Shown here: positions 61,501 through 61,723 of the stretch, piece after piece | How positions within the stretch are numbered: the stretch's first letter is position 1 | How the letters are laid out: every line of letters starts with the position of its first letter | Assembly: GCA_943736015.1 (NCBI GenBank) | Contig: OX031070.1 | Span: 41,316,173 to 41,380,172, forward strand | Direction of reading: 5' to 3' | DNA from: Tridacna crocea | Lineage: Eukaryota; Mollusca; Bivalvia; Cardiida; Cardiidae | Length of the DNA stretch: 64,000 bases | Position numbers and translations under genes: made by a program | The notes under the pieces: model-generated | Databases searched by the model: none | Told to the model about the DNA's origin: nothing | What the model saw: the letters and a program-made list of their open reading frames with translations, nothing else

Positions 61501-61600
61501 ACCCATTGAAATCGCTTATACATTCTTTAATTCTACAAAAATGTGCTTTCTGCTAAAATCGTTGAGAGATCAATATGAAAATGACATTACCGTCGGCCAT
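22058..61600 (-). CDS. ANKFY1: ANKFY1 / Rabankyrin-5 orthologue, 25 coding exons
   Basis: This is the gene span; exons are listed separately. The spliced product is 1161 residues, against about 1169 for the human protein, so the gene looks complete. Visible domains in order are a coiled coil (about residues 4-45), a BTB domain (about 66-153), a BACK-like helical stretch (about 153-215), ankyrin repeats (about 220-1080) and a FYVE finger (1088-1161). The FYVE part has W1096, R-K-H-H-C-R at 1114-1119 and cysteines 1102, 1105, 1118, 1121, 1126, 1129, 1148 and 1151. Known role of the family: a Rab5 effector that binds PI3P on early endosomes and acts in macropinocytosis and recycling. Every exon boundary is GT/AG and the phases all match. 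Introns are crowded with TTAA-MITEs but no exon is interrupted. The human NPF motif (EHD binding) is not present. Splicing is inferred from sequence and homology. Confidence 0.96.
22427..22520 (-). mobile_element. TTAA-MITE fragment in the last intron
   Basis: Half hairpin (ggttacctgcattttctcct) plus the short arm ending attgtttgataatgag. Confidence 0.6.
22566..22656 (-). CDS. ANKFY1: ANKFY1 exon 24 (FYVE, first half)
   Basis: Residues about 1088-1118: D-M-L-S-K-E-P-P-W-S-D-G, C-L-E-C, then T-R-K-H-H and the split cysteine codon TG|T. This holds the first zinc-ligand pair and most of the basic PI3P-binding motif. Confidence 0.97.
22692..23110 (-). mobile_element. unclassified element G, copy a
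   Basis: About 420 bp, inverse of the copy at 34478-34887. Shared words are agatttactatggcccagg, catttacatatcggaaatac and ggctatgtagcctcttaagg at the end. No open frame. Confidence 0.75.
23240..23469 (-). mobile_element. TTAA-MITE, ends eroded
   Basis: Perfect hairpin gctggtaaccagc between diverged arms; the right end gtacagacttaa retains TTAA. Confidence 0.8.
23485..24008 (-). mobile_element. two TTAA-MITE copies, decayed
   Basis: A weak copy (plus orientation) lies at about 23485-23615 with no intact core. A better copy lies at about 23815-24008 with loop gctggttaccagt. Both have lost their ends. Confidence 0.6.
24262..24487 (+). mobile_element. TTAA-MITE, diverged
   Basis: Core gctggtaactagc with many stem mismatches; its right end merges into the next copy at ggttacccc. 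Confidence 0.7.
24485..24711 (+). mobile_element. TTAA-MITE subfamily C
   Basis: Core ttgctcgtaacgagcaa is a perfect palindrome; arms ccctggtttttacgtttctg and cagtttggaagagtcc. A further long-arm remnant follows to 24751. Confidence 0.88.
24818..24964 (-). CDS. ANKFY1: ANKFY1 exon 23 (last ankyrin unit)
   Basis: Residues about 1039-1087: L-L-L-A-Y-T-N-G-N-G-N-L-C-R-A-L-V-R-A-G, then V-A-T-K-Q-L-L-F-K-L-L, matching human V-A-T-K-Q-L-L-F-R-L-L. Phase 1 at both ends. Confidence 0.96.
24965..26046. other. ANKFY1 intron 22, mostly unclassified
   Basis: A decayed MITE lies at about 25432-25620. 25020-25250 looks like a dispersed-repeat remnant (acaggtgaacaagttctcat). Nothing coding seen. Confidence 0.5.
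26047..26171 (-). CDS. ANKFY1: ANKFY1 exon 22 (ankyrin)
   Basis: Residues about 997-1038: G-Q-N-P-L-H-V-L-C-Q-Y-G, A-A-A-I-F-E-L-F-K-E-C-M-P-E-Y-P, then D-A-D-G-S-T. A TTAA-MITE begins 55 bp upstream of its acceptor, at 26226. Confidence 0.96.
26226..26453 (-). mobile_element. TTAA-MITE subfamily B
   Basis: TTAA at both ends, hairpin gctggttaccagc with one extra t in the right stem. It starts 55 bp from exon 22. Confidence 0.9.
26454..26767. other. intron with MITE end fragment
   Basis: 26481-26560 is a lone long arm (accacacaacagcattttag). The rest is unassigned. Confidence 0.5.
26768..27107 (+). mobile_element. TTAA-MITE with two hairpin cores
   Basis: Type A left end, then cores at about 26845-26915 and 26945-27010 joined by caagacaaatccaacaatct, then a long arm to ttaa. 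Built like the copy at 19457 but independent in detail. Confidence 0.75.
27104..27409 (-). mobile_element. TTAA-MITE with 80-bp internal duplication
   Basis: A segment from gacaacaaaatacatgtgat to gagaaaatgct is repeated exactly in tandem, so the left half of the stem appears twice. It shares a TTAA with the previous copy. Confidence 0.85.
27430..27520 (-). CDS. ANKFY1: ANKFY1 exon 21 (ankyrin)
   Basis: Residues about 967-997: A-L-H-L-A-V-K-H-A-N-L-N-S-V-R-V-L-L-T-E-S, matching human N-N-A-L-H-L-A-V-M-H-G-R-L-N-N-I-R-V-L-L-T-E. Phase 1 in, 2 out. Confidence 0.95.
27575..27801 (+). mobile_element. TTAA-MITE subfamily C2
   Basis: TTAA at both ends with a matched end variant (cgctttccc and gggaaagcg), i.e. 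the same change on both termini. Perfect hairpin. Confidence 0.92.
27905..28465 (+). mobile_element. foldback element family 4, copy a
   Basis: The stem pairs gaatctgacatgagttgatt with ccaacgagtgtcagattc, and caatgttattaagcgagcc with ggcgagcttattaacattg. It ends near agagttatgtgataaag. Sister copy: 29238-29628. Confidence 0.8.
28519..29003. mobile_element. symmetric TTAA-MITE split by a SINE tail
   Basis: Both ends are the long arm (left accaaagacaaaatgttt; right tttgtcgtctgcaaatgc). The interior 28663-28907 is the body and tail of the SINE seen at 1912 and 16108. Confidence 0.75.
28663..28907 (+). mobile_element. SINE, head missing, nested in a MITE
   Basis: Contains caaatttctttccataaatt, then aaagcatggataggtgcact, then gttgaaaacagctttaaac, in the same order as the other SINE copies; no tRNA-like head remains. 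Confidence 0.75.
29000..29234 (-). mobile_element. TTAA-MITE subfamily B
   Basis: Shares its left TTAA with the symmetric copy. Stem shoulder gggggaa/ttccctc; hairpin gctggttaccagc. Confidence 0.9.
29238..29628 (+). mobile_element. foldback element family 4, copy b
   Basis: Shorter than the copy at 27905 but with the same stem words (gatctgacatgagttgat, gcaagcctttggtgatctta). Its end abuts the donor site of ANKFY1 exon 20. Confidence 0.8.
29634..29781 (-). CDS. ANKFY1: ANKFY1 exon 20 (ankyrin)
   Basis: Residues 918-966: L-L-A-G-A-D-I-N-A-V-T, H-T-S-L-H-L-A-A-I-K-D-H, then V-L-L-E-N-G-V-D-F-D-A-I-D-E-N-G. The donor GTATTACT abuts the end of a foldback element at about 29628. Confidence 0.96.
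29890..30065. mobile_element. foldback element family 3, copy b
   Basis: Same outer arms as 5578-5695 but with a second, inner foldback (cctgcagtaatggtcagttg opposite caactgaacattactacagg). Confidence 0.8.
30245..30566 (-). mobile_element. old TTAA-MITE interrupted by a younger one
   Basis: The old copy's half hairpin and short arm run 30245-30317 and resume as ggattgtgtggttcagaatt after 30545. The younger copy lies between. Confidence 0.75.
30318..30545 (-). mobile_element. TTAA-MITE subfamily C, nested
   Basis: TTAA at both ends; core ctgctcgttacaagcaa. It landed in a TTAA within the arm of the older copy. Confidence 0.9.
30576..30752 (-). CDS. ANKFY1: ANKFY1 exon 19 (ankyrin)
   Basis: Residues 859-917: V-D-N-K-G-R-N-F-L-H-I-A-I, D-I-E-S-V-L-F-L-I-G-V-H-A-N-V-N-S-R-V, then L-T-P-L-H-L-A-V and I-I-V-R-N-L. 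Phase 0 both ends. Confidence 0.97.
30953..31180 (-). mobile_element. TTAA-MITE subfamily C
   Basis: TTAA at both ends; core ttgctcattacgagcaa; stem shoulder aaaactgttgg paired with ccacagtgtttt. Confidence 0.9.
31319..31547 (+). mobile_element. TTAA-MITE subfamily A
   Basis: TTAA at both ends, perfect hairpin except gtatggg. Its right end is repeated twice more beyond the element. Confidence 0.9.
31483..31698 (+). repeat. three tandem copies of a MITE right end
   Basis: The roughly 75-bp segment from tgtctgcaaatgctttcaat to gtggtaaagagt recurs at about 31486, 31561 and 31637 with linkers agctagatttgctacg and agttagatttgctacg. Confidence 0.85.
31777..32005 (-). mobile_element. TTAA-MITE subfamily A
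   Basis: TTAA at both ends (ttaacccattaccaaacg and taatgggttaa). Hairpin gctgattaccagc. Confidence 0.92.
32115..32483 (-). mobile_element. decayed TTAA-MITE followed by an intact C2 copy
   Basis: About 32115-32260 is a decayed plus-orientation copy. 32258-32483 is intact with TTAA ends and a perfect stem except aaaagaagaaaa. Confidence 0.85.
32484..33472. other. ANKFY1 intron 18 with minisatellite
   Basis: 32655-32785 holds about three to four units of gacagactgtcagcaaagca. 32865-32910 holds a small hairpin, ctgaaaaaatttttttcat opposite atgaaaaaaatttttcag. No exon seen. Confidence 0.5.
33473..33673 (-). CDS. ANKFY1: ANKFY1 exon 18 (ankyrin)
   Basis: Residues 792-858: K-T-P-I-H-I-A-I-E-N-Q-H-P-V-I-I, L-L-A-H-P-N-L-D-L-N-I-R-D and A-M-T-T-R-N-N-K-A-A-Q-S-I-L-N-R-E. 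Strongly conserved; phase 0 both ends, donor GTTTGC. Confidence 0.96.
33919..34135 (+). mobile_element. TTAA-MITE subfamily C
   Basis: TTAA at both ends; core ttgctcgtaacgagcaa perfect. About ten bases of the left arm (caaacaagcc) are deleted. Confidence 0.9.
34334..34427 (-). CDS. ANKFY1: ANKFY1 exon 17 (ankyrin)
   Basis: Residues about 760-791: Q-S-P-L-H-L-A-C-A-W-G-M-E-L-V-V-Q-C-L-M-E-F, matching human L-A-A-S-W-G-L-E-E-T-V-Q-C-L-L-E-F. Phase 2 in, 0 out. Confidence 0.95.
34478..34887 (+). mobile_element. unclassified element G, copy b
   Basis: Begins ggtgttcccttaaaaggcta and ends gaagggccacctttaaaac. Inverse of the copy at 22692-23110 in the same gene. Confidence 0.75.
34970..35416 (+). 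mobile_element. two TTAA-MITE copies, partly decayed
   Basis: 34970-35171 has core gctgttaaccagc and a duplicated acaacaaaatct in its long arm. 35193-35416 has a damaged right stem but a good right TTAA. Confidence 0.75.
35455..35517 (-). CDS. ANKFY1: ANKFY1 exon 16 (linker)
   Basis: Residues about 739-760, only 63 nt: G-C-D-R-N-S-P-R-R-P-G-P-N-G-Q-G-G-E-E-A-R, aligning residue by residue with the human linker G-C-D-V-N-S-P-R-Q-P-G-A-N-G. Phase 2 at both ends, so skipping it would keep the frame. Confidence 0.93.
35545..35774 (+). mobile_element. TTAA-MITE subfamily A/B
   Basis: Left TTAA lost, right TTAA shared with the next fragment (35771-35910). Hairpin gctggtaaccagc intact. Confidence 0.85.
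35771..35910 (-). mobile_element. TTAA-MITE with hairpin mostly deleted
   Basis: Long arm start, a doubled aatgtggctca, then ggctaccaattccacaacgt; most of the stem is gone. Confidence 0.65.
36175..36372. mobile_element. foldback element family 1, copy b
   Basis: Very close to the copy at 9483, with gggcccgtattcaccaacc opposite ggttggtgaatatgggccc. Confidence 0.88.
36395..36589 (+). mobile_element. TTAA-MITE, left arm lost
   Basis: Core gcaggtgacctgc is a matched two-sided change from the common loop. The long arm is intact to cagttaa. Confidence 0.75.
36590..36803. other. ANKFY1 intron 14 spacer
   Basis: No coding or repeat recognised apart from gatcatacaattacatcctaatcttgatctg near 36710-36740, a possible agatcagac remnant. 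Confidence 0.4.
36804..37032 (+). mobile_element. TTAA-MITE subfamily E
   Basis: Arms unlike the main type (ccccatagggtatttctatg; right gtagaaatgagtatctatgg). Core stem aattgctcatgacaagcaatt with outer ccttttgccacaatg. Right end mutated to TTCA. Confidence 0.88.
37051..37169 (-). CDS. ANKFY1: ANKFY1 exon 15 (ankyrin)
   Basis: Residues about 700-739: Q-T-L-L-H-R-A-I-D-E-N-N-E-S-V-A-C-F-L-I-R, matching human T-L-L-H-R-A-I-D-E-N-N-E-P-T-A-C-F-L-I-R. A subfamily E MITE ends about 18 bp from the donor. Confidence 0.96.
37300..37865. repeat. MITE remnants in ANKFY1 intron 14
   Basis: Decayed copy at 37300-37492 (core actggaaaccagaa) and a half core at about 37790-37865. Between them nothing is recognised. 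Confidence 0.5.
37962..38181 (-). mobile_element. TTAA-MITE, diverged
   Basis: Core aggctggttaccagct with weaker stems. It ends tgtaaaggtttcag, 18 bp from exon 14. Confidence 0.75.
38200..38368 (-). CDS. ANKFY1: ANKFY1 exon 14 (ankyrin)
   Basis: Residues about 643-699: G-Y-T-P-L-Q-H-A-I-Q-R-H-L-P-V-V-V, L-C-Q-R-G-V-D-M, then G-N-C-P-L-W-Q-A-L and E-D-I-A-H-T-L. Phase 2 in, 0 out. Confidence 0.96.
38397..38788 (-). mobile_element. TTAA-MITE enlarged by a 26-bp satellite
   Basis: The left end ctttatctctacccaacaac runs into the tandem array; the half hairpin gctagtaaccagcattttct and short arm to agggttaa follow. The array is thus inside one MITE copy. Confidence 0.75.
38421..38602 (+). repeat. 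26-bp satellite, 7 copies
   Basis: Unit caacaaaaattttggactat plus atcaaa; starts at 38421, 38447, 38473, 38499, 38525, 38551 and 38577. It matches the MITE end word acaaaattttggactagtcc. Confidence 0.95.
38997..39224 (+). mobile_element. TTAA-MITE subfamily A
   Basis: Left TTAA intact, right end eroded (aaaaaggtaaa). Perfect hairpin gctggtaaccagc. Confidence 0.88.
39287..39516 (+). mobile_element. TTAA-MITE subfamily B
   Basis: Left end eroded, right TTAA intact. Long arm is of C2 type (cagtcagaaatcatcatatt), so this copy looks like a hybrid. Confidence 0.85.
39804..40009. mobile_element. foldback element family 1, copy c
   Basis: Inner arms cagaacttctgattggctaa and mirror are perfect. Ends gatcagggcctgtaatcaca and gaatacagaccctgat. 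Confidence 0.85.
40198..40450 (-). CDS. ANKFY1: ANKFY1 exon 13 (ankyrin)
   Basis: Residues about 559-643, the longest exon. I-I-P-N-F-N-I-K-D-S matches human I-I-P-D-F-S-L-K-D-S. It continues G-Q-T-V-L-G-L-A-L-W, then L-L-G-A-G-A-N-I-N and F-L-I-E-H-Q-A-D. Confidence 0.96.
40473..40728 (-). mobile_element. TTAA-MITE, mosaic and decayed
   Basis: Starts with a long arm, changes to a short arm at acaatgatgacttctaacg, has half a hairpin and ends with another long arm (gctgtgtggtaaaggatta). Confidence 0.6.
40729..40898 (+). mobile_element. TTAA-MITE subfamily E, left end missing
   Basis: Core aattgctcgtcacgagcaatt is palindromic around cgtcacg. Right end gtaaagggttaa shared with the next fragment. 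Confidence 0.85.
40895..40985 (-). mobile_element. TTAA-MITE long arm only
   Basis: Runs from ttaactcattaccaaacaac to agtgactgaatatttgat, then stops before the hairpin. Confidence 0.75.
41040..41165. repeat. small foldback next to exon 12
   Basis: gtacaccacaggcatttggg and ataatgaacttcgttaccta face taggtaacaaagttcattat and cccgaaagcctgtggtgtac. This is about 45 bp per arm and ends 21 bp from the exon. Confidence 0.85.
41186..41423 (-). CDS. ANKFY1: ANKFY1 exon 12 (two ankyrin units)
   Basis: Residues about 480-558: E-T-A-L-H-L-A-C-E-Q-G, V-L-L-D-H-G-S-N-P-N, then after a linker Q-T-P-L-H-L-A-L-L-R-D-H. Donor GTGAGT at phase 1. Confidence 0.95.
41472..41731 (-). mobile_element. TTAA-MITE with 30-bp duplication
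   Basis: The segment gaaaattgaaatttggtttg with gggaagggag is doubled before the hairpin. Loop gctggttaccagc. Confidence 0.85.
42012..42241 (+). mobile_element. TTAA-MITE subfamily D
   Basis: TTAA at both ends; arms tactccttagatactcattt and ttgctgctgtaatggaagag; core ttgctcgtaacaagcaa. Closely related to 1506-1735. Confidence 0.88.
42331..42428 (-). CDS. ANKFY1: ANKFY1 exon 11 (ankyrin)
   Basis: Residues about 447-479: D-T-V-L-H-L-A-T-R-S-G-N-E-R-A-A-I-F-L-A-T-H-G-A, close to human G-A-G-N-E-A-A-A-L-F-L-A-T-N-G-A. Phase 1 in, 0 out. Confidence 0.95.
42587..42778. mobile_element. foldback element family 5, copy a
   Basis: Inner stem accctatgttgtgggtattc and mirror with turn gtctcaatgagac; outer ends gagctccagataagatgga and ccctctatctgga. 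Sister copy: 50636-50825. Confidence 0.85.
42779..43126. other. ANKFY1 intron 10 spacer
   Basis: 42932-42997 is a 66-bp agatcagac-family hairpin (cagacagtgtagaacaagat opposite ttgttctacactgtctg). No gene seen. Confidence 0.55.
43127..43331 (-). mobile_element. TTAA-MITE, decayed
   Basis: Arms recognisable (aaccatgaaattgtggactc; ggattgtttggtaacag); the hairpin has lost several pairs. Confidence 0.65.
43368..43473 (-). CDS. ANKFY1: ANKFY1 exon 10 (loop, NPF motif lacking)
   Basis: Residues 412-446. An acidic loop (E-G-D-V-D-D-V-Y-N-E-E) leads into S-F-A-A-K-L-I-K-Y-G-S. The human protein has an N-P-F-E-D motif in this loop; here the loop is shorter and has no N-P-F. Confidence 0.93.
43494..43921 (+). 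mobile_element. two chained TTAA-MITE copies
   Basis: 43494-43696 is shortened (loop gctggtaaccagc; part of one stem lost). 43692-43921 is a full subfamily A copy with TTAA ends. They share the TTAA at 43692. Confidence 0.85.
44303..44463 (-). mobile_element. TTAA-MITE nested in the pearl-like element
   Basis: Long arm cagacgacaaaattttagac, then core attgcttgttacaaacaatt; it ends abruptly at tttctccttttta, so the short arm is missing. Confidence 0.75.
45774..45815. repeat. ACGG tetranucleotide microsatellite
   Basis: Repeated ggac units with two interruptions, inside the 3' part of the pearl-like element, as in known pearl elements. Confidence 0.9.
46024..46153 (-). CDS. ANKFY1: ANKFY1 exon 9 (ankyrin)
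   Basis: Residues about 368-411: T-P-L-H-T-A-I-F-C-K-S-H-H-V-F, then G-H-T-V-L-W-L-A-L-Q-E, matching human G-S-T-A-L-W-L-A-V-Q-H. Phase 2 in, 0 out. Confidence 0.95.
46447..46670 (-). mobile_element. TTAA-MITE subfamily C2
   Basis: TTAA at both ends; about five bases lost in the long arm (gcacaattcaactcttgttg). Perfect inner hairpin. Confidence 0.92.
46712..47070. mobile_element. decayed MITE piece and a shortened copy
   Basis: 46712-46800 is a left-arm piece. 46850-47070 is a minus-orientation copy whose right stem lost ctcctttt, so the hairpin is shortened. Confidence 0.7.
47129..47333 (-). CDS. ANKFY1: ANKFY1 exon 8 (ankyrin)
   Basis: Residues about 300-368: F-L-I-R-H-G-A-D-V-N, E-T-P-L-H-M-T-A and A-K-L-L-I-D-N-S-A-I-V-N-A-Q-D. 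The junction with exon 7 carries one glycine more than human. Confidence 0.93.
47511..47873 (-). mobile_element. C2 copy followed by a truncated copy
   Basis: 47511-47733 is nearly whole with TTAA sites mutated (ATAA at both). 47750-47873 has a core gctggttaccagc and a short arm to ggttaa. Confidence 0.8.
47930..48376. mobile_element. MITE remnant and a symmetric copy
   Basis: 47930-48063 is half a core plus a long arm. 48121-48376 has long arms on both sides (accagatgacaaagttgaca; tcgacaagtccaaaattctg) around a decayed core. Confidence 0.6.
48466..48631 (-). CDS. ANKFY1: ANKFY1 exon 7 (ankyrin)
   Basis: Residues 245-299: G-D-L-P-L-D-L-A-L-K-S-R, then K-S-L-L-H-K-A-I-K-R-G. Donor GTAGGT at phase 1. 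A second GT four bases further on would put a stop in exon 8, so the first was chosen. Confidence 0.93.
48632..49637. other. ANKFY1 intron 6, MITE remnants
   Basis: A 20-base T run is at 48849-48868. Decayed MITE copies sit at about 49010-49150 and 49280-49500 (core gctggttaccagcactg). No exon seen. Confidence 0.5.
49638..49787 (-). CDS. ANKFY1: ANKFY1 exon 6
   Basis: Residues 195-244. D-F-T-S-D-D-F-A-S-M precedes L-L-Y-K-M-F-K-A-K-T-D-Y-P-L-H, the start of the first ankyrin-like unit; it ends L-Y-L-I-E-Y-D-S-Q. Both ends are phase 0. Confidence 0.95.
49788..50214. other. ANKFY1 intron 5 spacer
   Basis: Apart from an agatcagac-type remnant near 49855-49915 nothing is recognised. Confidence 0.4.
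50215..50388 (+). mobile_element. TTAA-MITE with half hairpin
   Basis: Left arm and first stem present to gctgattacca, then a direct jump to the long arm (gatgagtcacattcac). Confidence 0.75.
50385..50615 (+). mobile_element. TTAA-MITE subfamily B
   Basis: TTAA at both ends, left arm caatccctggttttttaaca, perfect hairpin gctggtaaccagc. Chained to the previous copy. Confidence 0.93.
50636..50825. mobile_element. foldback element family 5, copy b
   Basis: A very clean stem of about 37 bp (ctatgttgtgggtactcatt, then agaatcgtctc turning at atcgag); ends gagctccagatagagggag and its mirror. Confidence 0.9.
50865..50988 (-). CDS. ANKFY1: ANKFY1 exon 5 (post-BTB helices)
   Basis: Residues about 153-194, with V-N-M-K-N-C-I-E-F-Y-Q-T-A-E-E matching human V-N-V-R-N-C-I-R-F-Y-Q-T-A-E-E. 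Ends in N-H-W at phase 0 before GTAAGT. Confidence 0.95.
51070..51402 (+). repeat. dispersed repeat R1, copy b
   Basis: Starts aactagagctatcactaaac, contains tcaaggggagataattccct and gacagacagacgg, and ends ttgtggggggtataa. Confidence 0.8.
51409..51795. mobile_element. three TTAA-MITE pieces
   Basis: Fragment 51409-51490, a shortened copy at 51492-51672 (hairpin gctgattgccagc, right TTAA) and a half core with short arm at 51718-51795. Confidence 0.65.
51887..52114 (-). mobile_element. TTAA-MITE subfamily B
   Basis: TTAA at both ends, perfect hairpin gctggttaccagc. Its right end lies 32 bp from exon 4. Confidence 0.93.
52147..52282 (-). CDS. ANKFY1: ANKFY1 exon 4 (BTB, second half)
   Basis: Residues about 108-153, including A-L-M-K-W-V-Y-T-D-D-I, which matches the conserved W-I-Y-T-D-E-L of human BTB. 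Phase 1 in, phase 2 out; the donor GTATTAG is weak. A MITE ends 33 bp away at 52114. Confidence 0.94.
52376..52722 (+). repeat. dispersed repeat R1, copy c
   Basis: Starts aactagagctattactaaat. A (GA)n run at 52552-52597 has expanded in the middle; ends aatgtgggagggtataata. Confidence 0.8.
52552..52597. repeat. GA dinucleotide microsatellite
   Basis: About 20 GA units with a few GG interruptions, absent from the two sister R1 copies. Confidence 0.95.
52920..53167 (+). mobile_element. TTAA-MITE subfamily C with extended palindrome
   Basis: After the core (ttgctcataacaagcaa) the left arm is copied in mirror order (agacttgtaatgcagacacg), then the ordinary long arm follows. The palindrome thus exceeds 100 bp. 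Confidence 0.88.
53269..53675 (+). mobile_element. two chained TTAA-MITE copies
   Basis: 53269-53488: TTAA ends, hairpin gctggtaacaagc. 53485-53675: the first half of the stem is deleted (gaaaacttctccttttccca), so no hairpin remains. Confidence 0.85.
53691..53919 (+). mobile_element. TTAA-MITE subfamily E beside exon 3
   Basis: TTAA at both ends; perfect core aattgctcgtcacgagcaatt with outer stem caaaaggtga. Only four intron bases separate it from the GTAAGT donor motif. Confidence 0.93.
53930..54051 (-). CDS. ANKFY1: ANKFY1 exon 3 (BTB, first half)
   Basis: Residues about 67-107: S-D-L-T-I-H-L then F-G-H-R-F-V-L-A-A-R-S-D-F-W, the classic BTB core matching human H-K-F-V-L-A-A-R-S-D-S-W. 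Donor CAG|GTAAGT. A subfamily E MITE ends at 53919, ten bases from the exon edge. Confidence 0.96.
54162..54392 (-). mobile_element. TTAA-MITE subfamily C2, in older MITE debris
   Basis: Left TTAA intact, right TTTA; hairpin gctggttaccggc. Sequence before it (ggacgtcggggtcatcaaaa ... aactgtttggtaaac) is the short arm of an older copy. Confidence 0.88.
54393..54916. other. ANKFY1 intron 2, repeat debris
   Basis: A decayed MITE is at about 54510-54672 and an agatcagac-type hairpin remnant at 54751-54825. Nothing coding seen. Confidence 0.5.
54917..55147 (-). mobile_element. TTAA-MITE subfamily B beside exon 2
   Basis: Left TTAA, right end mutated to TTCA; hairpin gctgcttaccagc with an extra g in the left stem. 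It ends 11 bp from the exon 2 boundary. Confidence 0.88.
55159..55348 (-). CDS. ANKFY1: ANKFY1 exon 2 (coiled coil)
   Basis: Residues about 4-67. It encodes the heptad-like segment L-R-L-L-R-E-E-Y-V-K-L-Q-K-R-L followed by the lead into BTB (A-R-L-L-N-T-V-A-D-L-F). Phase 1 in, phase 2 out. The acceptor reads ATTCAGCAG, a NAGNAG site that could add or drop one residue. A TTAA-MITE ends just outside the donor at about 55147. Confidence 0.93.
55400..55621 (+). mobile_element. TTAA-MITE, diverged
   Basis: Core actggttaccagcattttct; right stem damaged (cgttttttggcagtcg); ends lost. Confidence 0.7.
55848..56239. mobile_element. core-less MITE chained to an intact copy
   Basis: 55848-56016 (plus) has both arms but no hairpin. 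56015-56239 (minus) has a hairpin gctggctaccagc and eroded ends. Confidence 0.75.
56240..56857. repeat. degenerate minisatellite
   Basis: From about 56560, loose repeats of agtgcaggacaaaaagtcag (about 18-40 bp apart). The same array resumes at 57200-57370 beyond a MITE and a tRNA-like piece. 56240-56560 is unassigned. Confidence 0.6.
56858..57090 (+). mobile_element. TTAA-MITE inside the minisatellite
   Basis: Right TTAA intact, left eroded. Hairpin gctggtaaccagc with matched shoulder variant attgttgg and ccaacaat. Confidence 0.9.
57112..57180 (+). repeat. tRNA-like fragment (SINE head or pseudogene)
   Basis: The segment tgaggtagagcgttggcctc, then ataacc, then gggtcctgagttt resembles the middle of a tRNA with a CAT loop, as in elongator tRNA-Met; box B and the acceptor stem do not complete. 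Confidence 0.5.
57200..57370. repeat. degenerate minisatellite, second part
   Basis: Continues the caggacaaaa/gtcaga pattern of 56560-56857. Confidence 0.6.
57534..57728 (-). mobile_element. TTAA-MITE with collapsed hairpin
   Basis: Stem reduced to cactgtgggcccacaatg, so only the outer stem of about ten pairs remains; about 35 bp of the core are gone. Confidence 0.8.
57802..58032 (+). mobile_element. TTAA-MITE subfamily A
   Basis: TTAA at both ends; core gctggaaaccagg and several stem mismatches. Confidence 0.88.
58033..58580. other. ANKFY1 intron 1, unassigned
   Basis: A piece of hairpin (gcagcattttctccttttcc) at about 58058. The rest is AT-rich with no exon seen. Confidence 0.4.
58581..59026 (+). 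mobile_element. long foldback element family 2, copy c
   Basis: Same order as 3632-4066. The stem is shorter at the turn (ttctcactcgtgaaaatatt). Confidence 0.82.
59119..59603. other. intron with truncated MITE
   Basis: 59119-59240 is a truncated TTAA-MITE. 59505-59565 has a small hairpin, gcagaaccagtctgta ... gactggttctgca. No exon seen. Confidence 0.5.
59604..60034 (+). mobile_element. subfamily C and A copies sharing one TTAA
   Basis: 59604-59831 is type C (core ttgctcataacgagcaa). 59828-60034 is type A (hairpin gctggtaaccagc, about 20 bp lost from the long arm). They join at 59828-59831. Confidence 0.92.
60035..60469. other. ANKFY1 intron 1, unassigned
   Basis: No coding or repeat that I recognise. 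Confidence 0.4.
60470..60597 (+). mobile_element. TTAA-MITE, truncated
   Basis: Left arm and a damaged core (agaacatgcttataaccaaa), then it runs into the minisatellite. Confidence 0.6.
60596..60715 (+). repeat. minisatellite, about 20-30 bp units
   Basis: Five copies of agacagttcccc-type units with variable spacers such as cgacactttt. Confidence 0.85.
61008..61191 (+). mobile_element. TTAA-MITE with half hairpin
   Basis: Left stem missing (gcattgtggtaaccagcatt), right stem and long arm present; the end reads agagtttaaac. Confidence 0.75.
61591..61600 (-). CDS. ANKFY1: ANKFY1 exon 1 (start codon)
   Basis: Only ten coding bases: ATG GCC GAC G, then donor GTAATG. The start context AAAAATGG has A at -3 and G at +4. 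Joining to exon 2 gives M-A-D-A-E-V-T-K-L, which lines up with the human M-A-E-E-E-V-A-K-L. An out-of-frame ATG lies 7 bases upstream (61605-61607). Confidence 0.85.
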
Positions 61601-61616
61601 TTTTCATTTTCAAGAG

Positions 61617-61626
61617 GTCATGTGAC
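61617..61626. promoter_or_regulatory. E-box / M-box-like motif near the ANKFY1 start
   Basis: GTCATGTGAC lies 17 bases before the ANKFY1 start codon. It is one base off the lysosomal CLEAR palindrome and matches the TCATGTG box bound by MITF/TFE factors. It may equally be plain 5'UTR. Confidence 0.3.
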
Positions 61627-61715
61627 ACCAATTTGTCTGGTTTGCGTACTTTTACTTGTTTCGAGTAACGGTTGAACTAGAAGATTGATTGCCAAACAAA
61701 CGGTGTACTGACAAC

Positions 61716-61723
61716 CCGGAAGT
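61716..61723. promoter_or_regulatory. ETS-type motif upstream of ANKFY1
   Basis: CCGGAAGT sits about 116 bases before the start codon. Such sites are common in TATA-less housekeeping promoters, which would suit this gene. No TATA box is obvious nearby. Confidence 0.35.
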
